DNA of 46,640 nucleotides from Candidatus Caribbeanibacter nitroreducens (GCA_947581645.1 CANPVF010000165.1:1-46640), one strand, 5' to 3'. Shown: positions 23,142 through 31,834, counted from the stretch's first letter. The notes: a model not told the origin generated them from the sequence alone. Program-made: numbers and translations.

Positions 23142-24551
23142 CTACAGCACCGCCCCCAGGATCCCGAAGCCCAGCGCGGCCACGGAGCCGGCGGTGAGGG
23201 CGTAGGGCAGCTGGGTCCGGACGTGCTCGATGTGGTCCGAGGCCGACGCCATGGAGGAGATGATCGTGGTGTCGCTGATCGGCGAGCAGTGGTCGCCGAA
23301 CACGCCGCCCGCCAGCGCCGCGGCGACGAAGGGCGGCAGCGAGACGGAGAGCGACCCGGCGATGGGGACCACCACCGGGAGCATGATGGCGAAGGTGCCC
23401 CAGCTCGACCCCATGGCGAAGGCGATGCCCCCGGAGGCCAGGAAGGCCATGGGGAGCAGCAGGTAGAGGGGGAGCGCCCCGCTCACGACGCCGGCCACGT
23501 ACTCGCCGGTGCCCATCTGCTGGGTGACGTCGCCCAGGGTGAGGGCGAGGAGCAGGACCAGCGCCATGCCGGTGAGACCGCTCGCCCCCTTGAGGCTGGA
23601 GTCGCTCAGCGTCTCCACCGAGAGGATTCGCTGGCCCAGGGCCAGCATCCACGCGGCGGCCAGCCCGGCCAGCACCGCCCAGAAGACGCTGGTGGTGCCG
23701 GACCCCTCGGCCAGGCTCCCGTCGCCGGTGATGAACATGGCCACCGGCATCATCACCACCATCACGATCACCGGGAGCAGCATGTTCAGGGCCCGATGGG
23801 GGATGCCGTCCGGCGGGGCCGGGGCGATCTCGTCCGGGTCGGCCATGGCGGAGGCGTGGTCCCAGTGGAGCTCACCCTCGGACGCCCGCTCCTCGGCGTC
23901 GGCCATGGGGCCCAGGTTCAGGCCCGTGGTGGCCGTGATCCCGGCCAGGACGACGGCGGCCAGGGCGTAGAAGTTCACCGGCACGCTGGCCACGAAGACG
24001 CCCACCGGGTTCTCCACACCCAGCCCGCCCAGCAGCCCCAGGACGTACGCTCCCCAGGCGTTGAAAGGGATGAGGATGCAGATGGGGGCGGAGGTGGAGT
24101 CGATGATGTACGCCAGCTTCTCGCGCGCCACGCGGAAGCGGTCGAAGAGGGGGCGCGAGACGGAGCCGGCGACGAGGATCGTGATGTTGGACTCGATGAA
24201 GATGACGAGCCCCACGATCCACGCGAGCACCTGGGCGCGCCGTCCCGTGGTCACCCACTCCCGGTTCTCCAGCCAGTCGACGAAGCCCCGGATTCCGCCG
24301 TTGGTGCGGACGACGGCGATGAGGGAGCCCATGGCGAAGGTGAACATCAGGACCCGGAGGTTGCCGGGCTCTCCCCCGACGGTGACCAGGGCCTCCACGG
24401 TGTCGGCGAAGCCCGCCGCCGGGTTCCATCCGGCGACGATCGTCCACCCCAGGAAGATGCCCGCGGCCAGGGAGAGGTAGACCTGGCGGCTGTAGATCGC
24501 CAGGCCGATGGCCAGGAGCGGCGGGAGCAGCGAGAGCGCGCCGAACTCTAT
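23142..24551 (-). CDS. nhaC: NhaC-family Na+/H+ antiporter (apparent ATA start)
   Basis: The 469-residue inner-membrane protein has about eleven hydrophobic helices. NhaC features include LSLLPPLLAIGLAI at the start, VGLVIFIESNITILVAGSVS, DSTSAPICILIPFNAWG, and ASGGIAFAMGSSWGTFAIM with GDHCSPISDTTI. It should exchange external protons for internal sodium. No ATG, GTG or TTG lies between the upstream in-frame stop (24626) and the conserved N-terminus. ATA at 24551, with GGGAGG six bases before it, is the best start. The first canonical start, GTG 24398, would delete two helices. The gene is two bases from a sequencing or mutation alternative (ATG to ATA). Confidence 0.9.
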   Translation of the reverse strand: MEFGALSLLPPLLAIGLAIYSRQVYLSLAAGIFLGWTIVAGWNPAAGFADTVEALVTVGGEPGNLRVLMFTFAMGSLIAVVRTNGGIRGFVDWLENREWVTTGRRAQVLAWIVGLVIFIESNITILVAGSVSRPLFDRFRVAREKLAYIIDSTSAPICILIPFNAWGAYVLGLLGGLGVENPVGVFVASVPVNFYALAAVVLAGITATTGLNLGPMADAEERASEGELHWDHASAMADPDEIAPAPPDGIPHRALNMLLPVIVMVVMMPVAMFITGDGSLAEGSGTTSVFWAVLAGLAAAWMLALGQRILSVETLSDSSLKGASGLTGMALVLLLALTLGDVTQQMGTGEYVAGVVSGALPLYLLLPMAFLASGGIAFAMGSSWGTFAIMLPVVVPIAGSLSVSLPPFVAAALAGGVFGDHCSPISDTTIISSMASASDHIEHVRTQLPYALTAGSVAALGFGILGAVL

Positions 24552-24623
24552 GGTCGTCCTCCCGGTCCCGTTCTCACCCCTCGCGGCGCGGACGCCGCAG
24601 CGAGCCGCCCCGTCCGGCCGCCG

Positions 24624-26759
24624 TCAGTCGCGGTCGCCCCCCGCCTCTCTCTCGCTCTGCCGCTCCGCGGCCCGGGCCTGGAGAACCGCCTCGGCCCGGT
24701 GCTTCGGCAGGAGGTTCTCCACCCTGCGCGGGTCCTCGTCGATCACCGACAGGGTGTCCTCTCCGAACTCGTCCACCAGCTTCTGCGCCGTCTTCTCCCC
24801 GACGCCGGAGTAGCGCTCCCTCATGTGCTGGACGATCTCGTCGGCGTCGGCGTCGGAGGTCGTTCGGGCGGGAGACTCGTCTCGAGCGGCCGCCGTGCCC
24901 CCCCGGTCCGTGGTGCCCGGGGCCCGCTCCGACTCGTCCGTGGCGGAGGGCTCCGGCTGCGGCTCCTCCTCGGCATCGTCCTCCTGCTCATCGCCGGAGC
25001 CGGTGCTCACCGGACCGGGCGTGGGCTCGCTCCCGGACTCGTCCTCCTTCTCCCCCTTTCCGCTCTTCCGCCCCCGGCGGAAGCGTCCGACGCCGCGCCG
25101 GCCTGACGCCCCGGAGTCCGACTCCTCGCGGCCGGACGTTCCGGACGTCGCGGGGGTCGAGCTCTTCGAACCGTCGTCGCCGCCGCCCGTGTCCACGGGT
25201 CCCGGCACCCAGGATTCGTCCCCGGATCCGGACTTCTCCTCCCCCTTGCTCTTCCGGCGGCGACGGAGGCCTCCCACCGGCTTCGTCGGCTCCGGGGGCT
25301 CCTCCTGCTCTTCCTCCGCCTGCTCCGTGTCCTCCGCACGGGGCTCCGGCTGCGGCTCGGGCTCCGGTTCGGGGGCGGGCTCCTCCCGGCGGGCCGCTTC
25401 CGGTTCCGGCTCGGGCTGTCGCTCTGGCTCTGGCTCTGGCTCCGGCTTCGACTCCGGCTCCGGCTGCGGTTCGCGCTCGGGAGCCGCCTGCTCGGCGCCG
25501 CCGACGGGCTGCAGGTAGTAGTTGCCGTCGGAGTCCTTGGTGATGTCCACGACCTCCTCGTCGTGGGCCTGGCGGATGAATCGGCTGAACTTGCTGAACC
25601 CGAGGGCTCCCTCGTCGAAGGACGAGTCCCGGTTCAGCATCTCCCGCTTCACCTCGGAGTCGCGGACCCGGCCCTCGTCGCCGGAGAGGTCCGCCACGAC
25701 CTCCTGCAGGAGGTCGTAGCCGGCCCGGAGCTGCTCGGCCTCGACCACCGGTCGGTCGCCCGCCGAGGCCGCGGTCGTCCGCTGACGGCTCTTCTTCCGG
25801 CCGCCTCCGTCGCCGTCGCCGGAGCGCTCCCGGTCGGGCGCGCCGCCCTCCTCGCTCAGGTCGCGGGGCGGGGGCGCTCCGCCGTCCTCCTTCTTCTTCT
25901 CCTTCTTCGCCTTCTTCTCCGGCTGCTTCTTCTCCCGCGTCTGTCTCGGCTCCCGGCCGCCGTCTCCGCCGGAGGGGGCCTCCACGTCGACGCTGGAGCC
26001 CGGCCCCACCTTGTACTGCCCGTTGCCGATCTTCTGCAGCCTGAGGATGCCGCGGGAGCTGGCCTCGGTGAGGAAGCGGTTGAACTTGCTGTACCCGATC
26101 TCCTTCTCGTCGAAGCTCGGGTCCAGCTCCAGCATCACCTGCTTCAGGCGGTCGGAGCGCATGACGTCGTCTCGCTCCACCATCTTCTTGATCGAGTGCT
26201 CCGTCAGCTCCCAGGGGTCGTGCCGCTTCGTGTCCATCTCGTCGGCCGTCACGAGCCCGGAGAGGCTGTCGTAGCTGTAGTACTCGTCGCAGTTCTGGAC
26301 CAGCAGGTCGGAGCTCGACTCCTGCATGCCGACGCCGATCACGTATTTCCCGTACTCCTTGAGCTTGAGCACGAGGCTCGAGAAGTCGGAGTCGCCGGAC
26401 AGCAGGATGAAGGTCCCGATCTCCGGCCGGGTGAAGACCAGCTCCAGGGCGTCGATGGCCAGCCGGATGTCGGTGGCGTTCTTCTTCGAGGAGCCGTAGG
26501 CCGGGGCGTAGATCAGGTCGATGGCCGCCTCGGAGAGGGGCACCACGTACTGCGGGTAGCGGCGCCAGTCGGCGTAGGCCCGCTGGACCGAGACCTTGCC
26601 CCGGATGATGTCGGAGTTGAGAAGCTGACGGAGCTCCTGGCCCAGGTTGGACCGGATCCCCATCGTCACGTTGTCGAAGTCGATCAGGAGCGCCGCGTTC
26701 GGCGACGGAGCGCTGCTCCGGTCGGTGTGGTGCGGCGCGCGTGTGAATTGCTCGTTCAT
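24624..26759 (-). CDS. NYN-domain protein with two LOTUS/OST-HTH domains and C-terminal HhH
   Basis: The 711-residue protein starts with a NYN/PIN-like nuclease fold. Acidic residues sit at Asp27/Asp29 (LLIDFDNV), Asp97 (NATDIRLAID) and Asp123/Asp125 (LLSGDSDFSSLV). Two LOTUS-like winged helices follow (about 180-255, with DEKEIGYSKFNRFLTEASS, and about 335-420, with DEGALGFSKFSRFIRQA). A long acidic Pro-Glu-rich low-complexity region spans about 425-630. The C-terminus has a helix-hairpin-helix (SGVGEKTAQKLVDEFG, near 650). In other organisms NYN plus LOTUS proteins act on RNA, and RNA cleavage or binding is inferred here. ATG 26759 has GAGAGGAAC directly before it. Confidence 0.88.
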   Translation of the reverse strand: MNEQFTRAPHHTDRSSAPSPNAALLIDFDNVTMGIRSNLGQELRQLLNSDIIRGKVSVQRAYADWRRYPQYVVPLSEAAIDLIYAPAYGSSKKNATDIRLAIDALELVFTRPEIGTFILLSGDSDFSSLVLKLKEYGKYVIGVGMQESSSDLLVQNCDEYYSYDSLSGLVTADEMDTKRHDPWELTEHSIKKMVERDDVMRSDRLKQVMLELDPSFDEKEIGYSKFNRFLTEASSRGILRLQKIGNGQYKVGPGSSVDVEAPSGGDGGREPRQTREKKQPEKKAKKEKKKEDGGAPPPRDLSEEGGAPDRERSGDGDGGGRKKSRQRTTAASAGDRPVVEAEQLRAGYDLLQEVVADLSGDEGRVRDSEVKREMLNRDSSFDEGALGFSKFSRFIRQAHDEEVVDITKDSDGNYYLQPVGGAEQAAPEREPQPEPESKPEPEPEPERQPEPEPEAARREEPAPEPEPEPQPEPRAEDTEQAEEEQEEPPEPTKPVGGLRRRRKSKGEEKSGSGDESWVPGPVDTGGGDDGSKSSTPATSGTSGREESDSGASGRRGVGRFRRGRKSGKGEKEDESGSEPTPGPVSTGSGDEQEDDAEEEPQPEPSATDESERAPGTTDRGGTAAARDESPARTTSDADADEIVQHMRERYSGVGEKTAQKLVDEFGEDTLSVIDEDPRRVENLLPKHRAEAVLQARAAERQSEREAGGDRD
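25330..25490. repeat. hexamer-type degenerate repeat coding for Pro-Glu tract
   Basis: Within the NYN/LOTUS gene the plus strand shows repeated GGCTCC/TGGCTC-like hexamers. On the coding strand they give runs of Pro-Glu dipeptides (PEPEPEPE). Such repeats are prone to length change by slippage. The shadow frame on the other strand encodes Gly-Ser repeats and is not a gene. Confidence 0.7.
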
Positions 26760-26874
26760 GTTCCTCTCGCCTGCCTGTTCGTTGGTATCGTCGTGCAGAC
26801 CCGCGCGGGGCGCGGGCGAGAGGCCCCCCGATCTCGCCTCCGGCGTGGCCGAAGGGGACGATGCGAGCGGACTC

Positions 26875-28455
26875 TCAGTCTATCTCTTCTTCTTCCTGTC
26901 GAACCGTCTGCGCCAGTTCCTGGCGCCGGGTCTTGCCCCCGGGCGTCCGGGGAAGCTCGTCGAAAAATCGGACGAGATCCGGGACCTTGTAGTCCGCCAG
27001 TGCGGACTCGCAGTACTCCCGGAGCTCCTCCTCGCTCACGATGGCCCCTTCCACGGTGTGCACGCAGGCGCAGACCAGCTCGCCGAGCACTTCCTCGGGC
27101 ACGCCCACGACCACGGCATCCAGGACCGCGGGATGCGAGCGGAGGTGATCCTCGACCTCGCGGGGGTGGACGTTGTAGCCGCCCCGGAGGATGACGTCGC
27201 TCTTCCGACCGACCACCCGGAGATAACCGTCCTCGTCCCGAATCGCCAGGTCCCCCGTGCGGAAGAAGCCGTCCTCCGTGAAGGAGGCGGCGGTCTCCCC
27301 GGGCTGCCGGAAGTACCCCAGCATGACGTTGTAGCCCCGGACGCCGATCTCGCCGGTCTCGCCGCGAGGCAGCGCCTCTCCCTGCTCGTCCAGCACCCGG
27401 ACCTCCACACCCTCCAGGGGTCGGCCCACCGTCGTGCTCCGGCGCTCCTCGTCGTCCGAGGGGCGGGTGATGCTCACCGTGGGCGAGGTCTCGGTCAGAC
27501 CGTAGGCGATCTCGAGGTCCGGCGCCATCTCCTCCCGGGCCCGGCGAATGAGCGCTTCGTCCACCGGGGCCCCGGCGACGATGCCCGTCCGGAGCGCGTC
27601 CAGGTCCCGCTCCTCGAGATCCGGCTCGCGCAGGGCCATCACGAACATCGTCGGAACGCCATGGAACACTGTTACCCGGTGTCTCTCCATGAGTTCGAGG
27701 GCCCCGGCGGCGTCGAATCGCTCCTGCAGCACCAGGGAGGAGCCGGAGCAGAGCACCGTGAACAGCGTCGCGCCGAAGCCGAAGATGTGGAAGAGGGGGA
27801 CGGAGCACAGGGTCCGGTCCCCGGGCTCCAGGGAGAGAGCCCCCGCGGTGCGCCGCGCCGTTCGGACCAGGTTGCCGTGGCTCAGGACGACGCCCTTGGG
27901 CTTCCCCGTCGTCCCGGGCGTGTACAGGATGCCGAACCGCTCGTCCGCGTCCGTCTCCGCCGGGCTCCAGGACCGGCCGCGGCCGCTGGAGATCAGGTCC
28001 TCGAACTGGAAGATCCGGTCGTCGTACCAGAGGTCCTCCTCGCCCACGGTCACCAGGTACTGCAGGGCGGGCAGCTCCACCAGGAGCTTCTCGAACAGCT
28101 GCAGGTAGTCCGTGCCCCGATGCTGCTCCGGCGTGACGGCCACCGTGGCCTCGGAGTTCCGGAGCATGAACTGGAGCTCGCGGGAGGTATAGCCCGGGTT
28201 CAGCGGGACCACCACGGCGCCGAGCTCCGCGGCGGCCAGGGTCACCACCACGGCCTCGGGCCAGTTGGGCAGGTCCACCGCGATCCGGTCGCCGGGCTCC
28301 ACGCCCAGGCCCGCCAGGGCCACCGCCAGGTTCGTGGCCTCGTCCAGCGTCTCGGCGTAGCTCCACGACCGGTCGCCGGCGACGAGGAACGTCTCGTCGC
28401 CGCGGCGGTCTGCCTGGCGCCGCAGGACTCCGGCGGCGGTGAGGGGATCGCTCAT
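26875..28455 (-). CDS. acyl-CoA synthetase (AMP-forming, medium/long chain or aryl acid)
   Basis: The 526-residue ANL-family enzyme has the P-loop YTPGTTGKPKGVVLSH, where the usual Ser is Pro. It also has IAYGLTETSPTVSI, TGDLAIRDEDGYLRVVGRKSD, and the catalytic lysine in PGGKTRRQEL near the C-terminus. The length and RGGYNVHPREVEDHL segment fit the FadD/MenE-like group acting on free fatty or aromatic acids. It is a second, distinct ligase from the one at 12909-14834. The ATG at 28455 begins MSDPLTAAGVLRRQ. It follows aroB on the same strand after a 72-base gap; whether they share a transcript is unclear. Confidence 0.9.
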   Translation of the reverse strand: MSDPLTAAGVLRRQADRRGDETFLVAGDRSWSYAETLDEATNLAVALAGLGVEPGDRIAVDLPNWPEAVVVTLAAAELGAVVVPLNPGYTSRELQFMLRNSEATVAVTPEQHRGTDYLQLFEKLLVELPALQYLVTVGEEDLWYDDRIFQFEDLISSGRGRSWSPAETDADERFGILYTPGTTGKPKGVVLSHGNLVRTARRTAGALSLEPGDRTLCSVPLFHIFGFGATLFTVLCSGSSLVLQERFDAAGALELMERHRVTVFHGVPTMFVMALREPDLEERDLDALRTGIVAGAPVDEALIRRAREEMAPDLEIAYGLTETSPTVSITRPSDDEERRSTTVGRPLEGVEVRVLDEQGEALPRGETGEIGVRGYNVMLGYFRQPGETAASFTEDGFFRTGDLAIRDEDGYLRVVGRKSDVILRGGYNVHPREVEDHLRSHPAVLDAVVVGVPEEVLGELVCACVHTVEGAIVSEEELREYCESALADYKVPDLVRFFDELPRTPGGKTRRQELAQTVRQEEEEID

Positions 28456-28527
28456 GGAGGGGGCTGAAGCGGGTCGGGTAACGTCGGTGGCGGGAACCTC
28501 GGGTGGATACAGTGGATCGGGTGCCCC

Positions 28528-29691
28528 CTAATCTGTCGAAGGCTGCTCCGACCGTAAAGCACGGGGAAGCCAGGACAGGAGCCGGTCCTCGTCGACCGGG
28601 TGGGTCCACGCCCGCCCGTCCGCCCGGCTCACGTTTCCGATGTTCTCGAGCAAGACCAGTCGGACCCCGCCCTCCCGGGCTTTCTTGTCCCGGCGCGCCG
28701 CCTCCAGCACCTCGCGGGGGTCGTGCCGCTCCAGGGGCCAGGGCGGGATGCCGCAGGCCTCCAGCAGCGACCGGAGGCGATCGGCGGTGCCCGGGCGGGT
28801 GACCCCCGTCTCCTCGCCCCGGCGGGCCTCCAGGACCATGCCCGCCGCCACCGCCTCGCCGTGGAGACCGGAGAGACCGGCGGTGGACTCCAGGGCGTGA
28901 CCCAGGGTGTGGCCGAAGTTCAGAATCTGCCGCCGGCCGGCCTCCTCCGGGTCCCGGGCCACCACGTCGGCCTTGATGGCCACGGCCCGGCGCACGAGCT
29001 CCGTCGTCGGCCCGATCTCGCCGGCGGCCAGGGCCCCGGCCCGCTCCTCCATCCACGCGAAGAGCTCGCCGTCGGCGATGGCCGCCGCCTTCACGGCCTC
29101 GGCCAGGCCGGCGCGCAGGTGCCGCCGGTCCAGGGTGGCGAGGACCTCCGGGTCGACGAGCACGTGCTCCGGGTGGTGGAAGGCCCCGACCAGGTTCTTG
29201 CCGGCCGGCGTGTTCACGCCCGTCTTCCCGCCCACCGAGCTGTCCAGCATGGCCAGCAGGGAGGTGGGGACCTGAACCACGGGCACGCCCCGCATGTAGG
29301 TGGCGGCCACGAAGCCGGCCAGGTCGCCGGTGACCCCGCCGCCCAGGGCCACCACGGCCGCGTCGCGGCTCAGGCCGGCCTCGAGCATCCGGTCGGTGAG
29401 GCGTCCCCACCGCTCCCGGCTCTTGCTGGCCTCGCCCTCGGGAAACGTGAAGAGCTCGGCCGGCTGCCCCGCTCCCTCCAGGGAGCGCAGGGCCCGCTCC
29501 GCGTAGTGGTCGGCCACGCGCTCGTCCGCGACCACGGCGTACCGGTGGGCTCCCACCGCGCGGCGGCAGCGCGGGCCCAGATCGTCCAGGGCTCCGGGGC
29601 GGACCTCGACGCGGTAGCCGCCGGCGCCGGTGTCCGGCACGGGCACGAGGAGCCCCTCGCCCTCCGCCGGATCGGTGCCCTCCCCGCTCAC
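28528..29691 (-). CDS. aroB: 3-dehydroquinate synthase
   Basis: The 387-residue protein is AroB. The NAD-binding region has ALGGGVTGDLAGFVAATYMRG, followed by the active-site PTSLLAMLDSSVGGKTGVN and KNLVGAFHHP. Metal ligands lie in RAGLAEAVK and in the ILNFGHTLGHALE motif. It catalyses the second step of the shikimate pathway from DAHP. GTG 29691 begins only four bases after the stop of the HExxH lipoprotein gene, so it is probably translated from that message. No other shikimate gene is in the window. Confidence 0.95.
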   Translation of the reverse strand: MSGEGTDPAEGEGLLVPVPDTGAGGYRVEVRPGALDDLGPRCRRAVGAHRYAVVADERVADHYAERALRSLEGAGQPAELFTFPEGEASKSRERWGRLTDRMLEAGLSRDAAVVALGGGVTGDLAGFVAATYMRGVPVVQVPTSLLAMLDSSVGGKTGVNTPAGKNLVGAFHHPEHVLVDPEVLATLDRRHLRAGLAEAVKAAAIADGELFAWMEERAGALAAGEIGPTTELVRRAVAIKADVVARDPEEAGRRQILNFGHTLGHALESTAGLSGLHGEAVAAGMVLEARRGEETGVTRPGTADRLRSLLEACGIPPWPLERHDPREVLEAARRDKKAREGGVRLVLLENIGNVSRADGRAWTHPVDEDRLLSWLPRALRSEQPSTD

Positions 29692-29695
29692 CGGC

Positions 29696-31120
29696 TCACG
29701 GGCCGCCTGCCGCCGGCTCTCCGCCGGTCCCGCCTCCCGACAGCCGAACCTCTGCCGCCGGGGCCAGCACGCCGGCGTCCACCTCCGTCGGCCGGTCCAC
29801 GACCCTCACCAGGGGACGCCCCCCGGCGTCGAGCCGCTCCACGGTCACCGCCCGGCCGGCGGCGCCGGGCTCCCCGCCGTAGCGGGCCCGGAGGGCGCGA
29901 CGGGCGGCGGACGCGAACTCCTCCGCCTCCGCGGGCTCGTCCCACACGCTGGTCCACAGCAGGGCCTCGCTCCCGTCGGACCGGAGCAGGCGCAGCCGGT
30001 CGCCGTCCCAGCCGGCGGCCGCCGAGCGCGCCTCACTCTCGTCGCCCAGGTGGACCGACAGGAAGACGCGCGTTTCCAGCTCGCCCAGGCTGTTGGCGTA
30101 GGCCTCGGTCCACCCGTCGGGAGACGCGGAGGGGAACGCGACCTCCGTGGGAGCGTCCGGACTCGGCCCCAGGGCCCGCTCGGGGTGGATCACCTGCTCC
30201 GTGGAGGCCGGCAGCCGGGGACCGAACGGGGCCGGTCGCCCGTCCGTCTCCCGCCACAGCGCCTGCATGTAGCCGAGCCCGCCCACGTAGGGAAACGTCA
30301 GGGTCTCCCGGATGATCCTGGGGGCGGAGCCGAAGGTGGGCATGCTCTCCGGCGCTCCCTCCGTGGCGATCTCGCCGAACTTCTCGGCGATGCCGGGCAT
30401 GGTGGTCAGGTCGACGTCGGAGCCGGTGGTCTCGGCCAACGTCCACTCGGCCATGACCAGCGTGGCCTGACCCTCGATGGCCGCCCGTGCGGCGTTGCTG
30501 GCGTCGTTCTGCTCCCGCAGGGAGGACGTCAGGCTGTCCAGGTCCAGGTGCTGGTCCTGGAGCGCGTGGACCAGCTCGTGCACCAGCACCGTGCGGGCCT
30601 CCGCCGGCGGCACGTCCTCCAGCACGAAGAGGGTGTCGGCCTCCGGGTCGTAGTACCCCACCACCTGCTCCATGTACAGCTTCCGGAGCAGACCCTCCAG
30701 CTGGAGCGTGTCCGGCAGGAGCCCCAGACGGGAGTACGTGCCCCCCAGGGCCTCGGCCTTCTCCGGCGGGAGCTGCTCGGCCAGCTCGTCCTCCAGGAAC
30801 GCCTCGAGCTGGGCGCGGCTGCGCCGGGCCAGACGGGGGGGATGGCGGGCCTCCAGGCCGCTGCGTCGCTCGAGCTCGGGCACCAGGGCCCGGGCCAGGC
30901 TGTCCAGGGACGAGCTCCCGGCCTCCGGCCCCGACCCCGCCGGGGTGGAGGTCTCCGCCCCGTCCTCGCGGGCCGTCTCGCCGGCGTCACCGACCGCCCC
31001 GCAGGCCACCGTGGCCGCGGCGACCAGCACCGCCGCCAGCGTCCGAAGTCGGTCCACGGCCCGCGCCGGCCGCCCGAACCGACCTTTCCACTCGCCGTGC
31101 ACATCTGATCTCATCGTCAC
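29696..31120 (-). CDS. putative lipoprotein with gluzincin-like HExxH motif
   Basis: The 474-residue protein has an export signal with lipobox VACG (Cys about 40) and then an Ala/Gly/Ser-rich linker. HELVHALQDQHLDLD (about residues 181-195) is an HExxH motif. About 30 residues later AIEGQATLVMAEW supplies a conserved glutamate of the gluzincin type, so a zinc-dependent peptidase fold is likely. Substrate and activity are unproven. Two in-frame starts, GTG 31120 and ATG 31114, lie together; GGGAGGGG is ten bases before the first. It is upstream of aroB with a 4-base gap. Confidence 0.82.
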   Translation of the reverse strand: MTMRSDVHGEWKGRFGRPARAVDRLRTLAAVLVAAATVACGAVGDAGETAREDGAETSTPAGSGPEAGSSSLDSLARALVPELERRSGLEARHPPRLARRSRAQLEAFLEDELAEQLPPEKAEALGGTYSRLGLLPDTLQLEGLLRKLYMEQVVGYYDPEADTLFVLEDVPPAEARTVLVHELVHALQDQHLDLDSLTSSLREQNDASNAARAAIEGQATLVMAEWTLAETTGSDVDLTTMPGIAEKFGEIATEGAPESMPTFGSAPRIIRETLTFPYVGGLGYMQALWRETDGRPAPFGPRLPASTEQVIHPERALGPSPDAPTEVAFPSASPDGWTEAYANSLGELETRVFLSVHLGDESEARSAAAGWDGDRLRLLRSDGSEALLWTSVWDEPAEAEEFASAARRALRARYGGEPGAAGRAVTVERLDAGGRPLVRVVDRPTEVDAGVLAPAAEVRLSGGGTGGEPAAGGP

Positions 31121-31154
31121 GACCGTCCGTCCCCTCCCGGCGATTCCAGGCTCA

Positions 31155-31724
31155 TCACGTGATCTCGTTCGACGCGCGGTACGGCTCGAGGCCCGGGGAC
31201 GTGTGCCGGCGTGCCAGCTCCGTCACCGTCTCTCCCACCACCGGGTGTCGCCACTCCGGCACGAGTTCGGAGAGCGGGCGAAGGACGAAGCCCCGCTCCG
31301 CCATCCTCGGATGAGGGACCTCCAGCCCCGCCTCCCGAATCCGCAGATCATCCACGAGCAGCAGGTCCAGGTCCAGACACCGCGGCTCCCCCGGGCTCCG
31401 CTGCAGTGAACGGCCGGCGCCCAGCTCGACGTAGCGGAGCTGGTCCAGGACTCTCCTCGCCGCCCCGCGGCCTGCCGGGCCGTCTCCTCTCCACACCCCG
31501 GCGACGCACATGTTCAGGTATCCGCCGCCGCGGGCCCCCTCCCGGGGCGGGCTCCGGTAGACGCTGGACGTACGGAGGCGCTCCAGGCACCGCTCCAGCT
31601 CCCTCGCGGCGAACCGCAGACACTCCTCCCGGTCGCCCAGGTTCGAGCCGATTCCCACGGCGACGCGTGCTCCGGCTGCGGGTCTCTCCTCGGCCCGGCC
31701 CACGGCGGCCACCTCCGTCCACAC
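31155..31724 (-). CDS. folK: 2-amino-4-hydroxy-6-hydroxymethyldihydropteridine pyrophosphokinase
   Basis: The 189-residue protein is recognised as FolK by ARVAVGIGSNLGDREE, SSVYRSPP, GYLNMCVAG, and the signature PRCLDLDLLLVDDL with VPHPRMAERGFVLRPL. It transfers pyrophosphate from ATP to the pterin alcohol in folate synthesis. Start choice is uncertain. GTG 31724 has AGGA seven bases upstream; GTG 31712 and GTG 31703 are possible and give a protein closer to the usual 160-residue size. It lies after the SusD gene on the same strand but behind a strong terminator, so it has its own promoter or depends on read-through. Confidence 0.9.
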   Translation of the reverse strand: MWTEVAAVGRAEERPAAGARVAVGIGSNLGDREECLRFAARELERCLERLRTSSVYRSPPREGARGGGYLNMCVAGVWRGDGPAGRGAARRVLDQLRYVELGAGRSLQRSPGEPRCLDLDLLLVDDLRIREAGLEVPHPRMAERGFVLRPLSELVPEWRHPVVGETVTELARRHTSPGLEPYRASNEIT

Positions 31725-31750
31725 GTTCGCGTCCTGCCCCGCCAACGGCA

Positions 31751-31790
31751 AAAAGCCGCCGCCGGGATCAGCTCCCGACGACGGCTTCTT
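31751..31790 (-). terminator. intrinsic terminator of the SusC/SusD operon
   Basis: On the minus strand the RNA folds as AAGCCG-UCGU-CGGGA, loop GCUGA, then UCCCG-GCGG-CGGCUU, followed by UUU. The middle four bases pair through two G-U wobbles, giving a 15-bp stem. The opposite strand cannot form those wobble pairs and so folds less stably. It begins about 45 bases after the SusD stop. Confidence 0.8.
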
Positions 31791-31834
31791 CCCACCGGGG
31801 GCTGAACCCCGGCACGCGGCTATCGGCCCGTACC

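Noticed and set aside
22359-25106. 915-codon plus-strand frame across the permease, antiporter and NYN genes
   Set aside because: It runs through three well-supported genes in other frames and reads as low-complexity Gly/His/Asp/Arg sequence with no domain.
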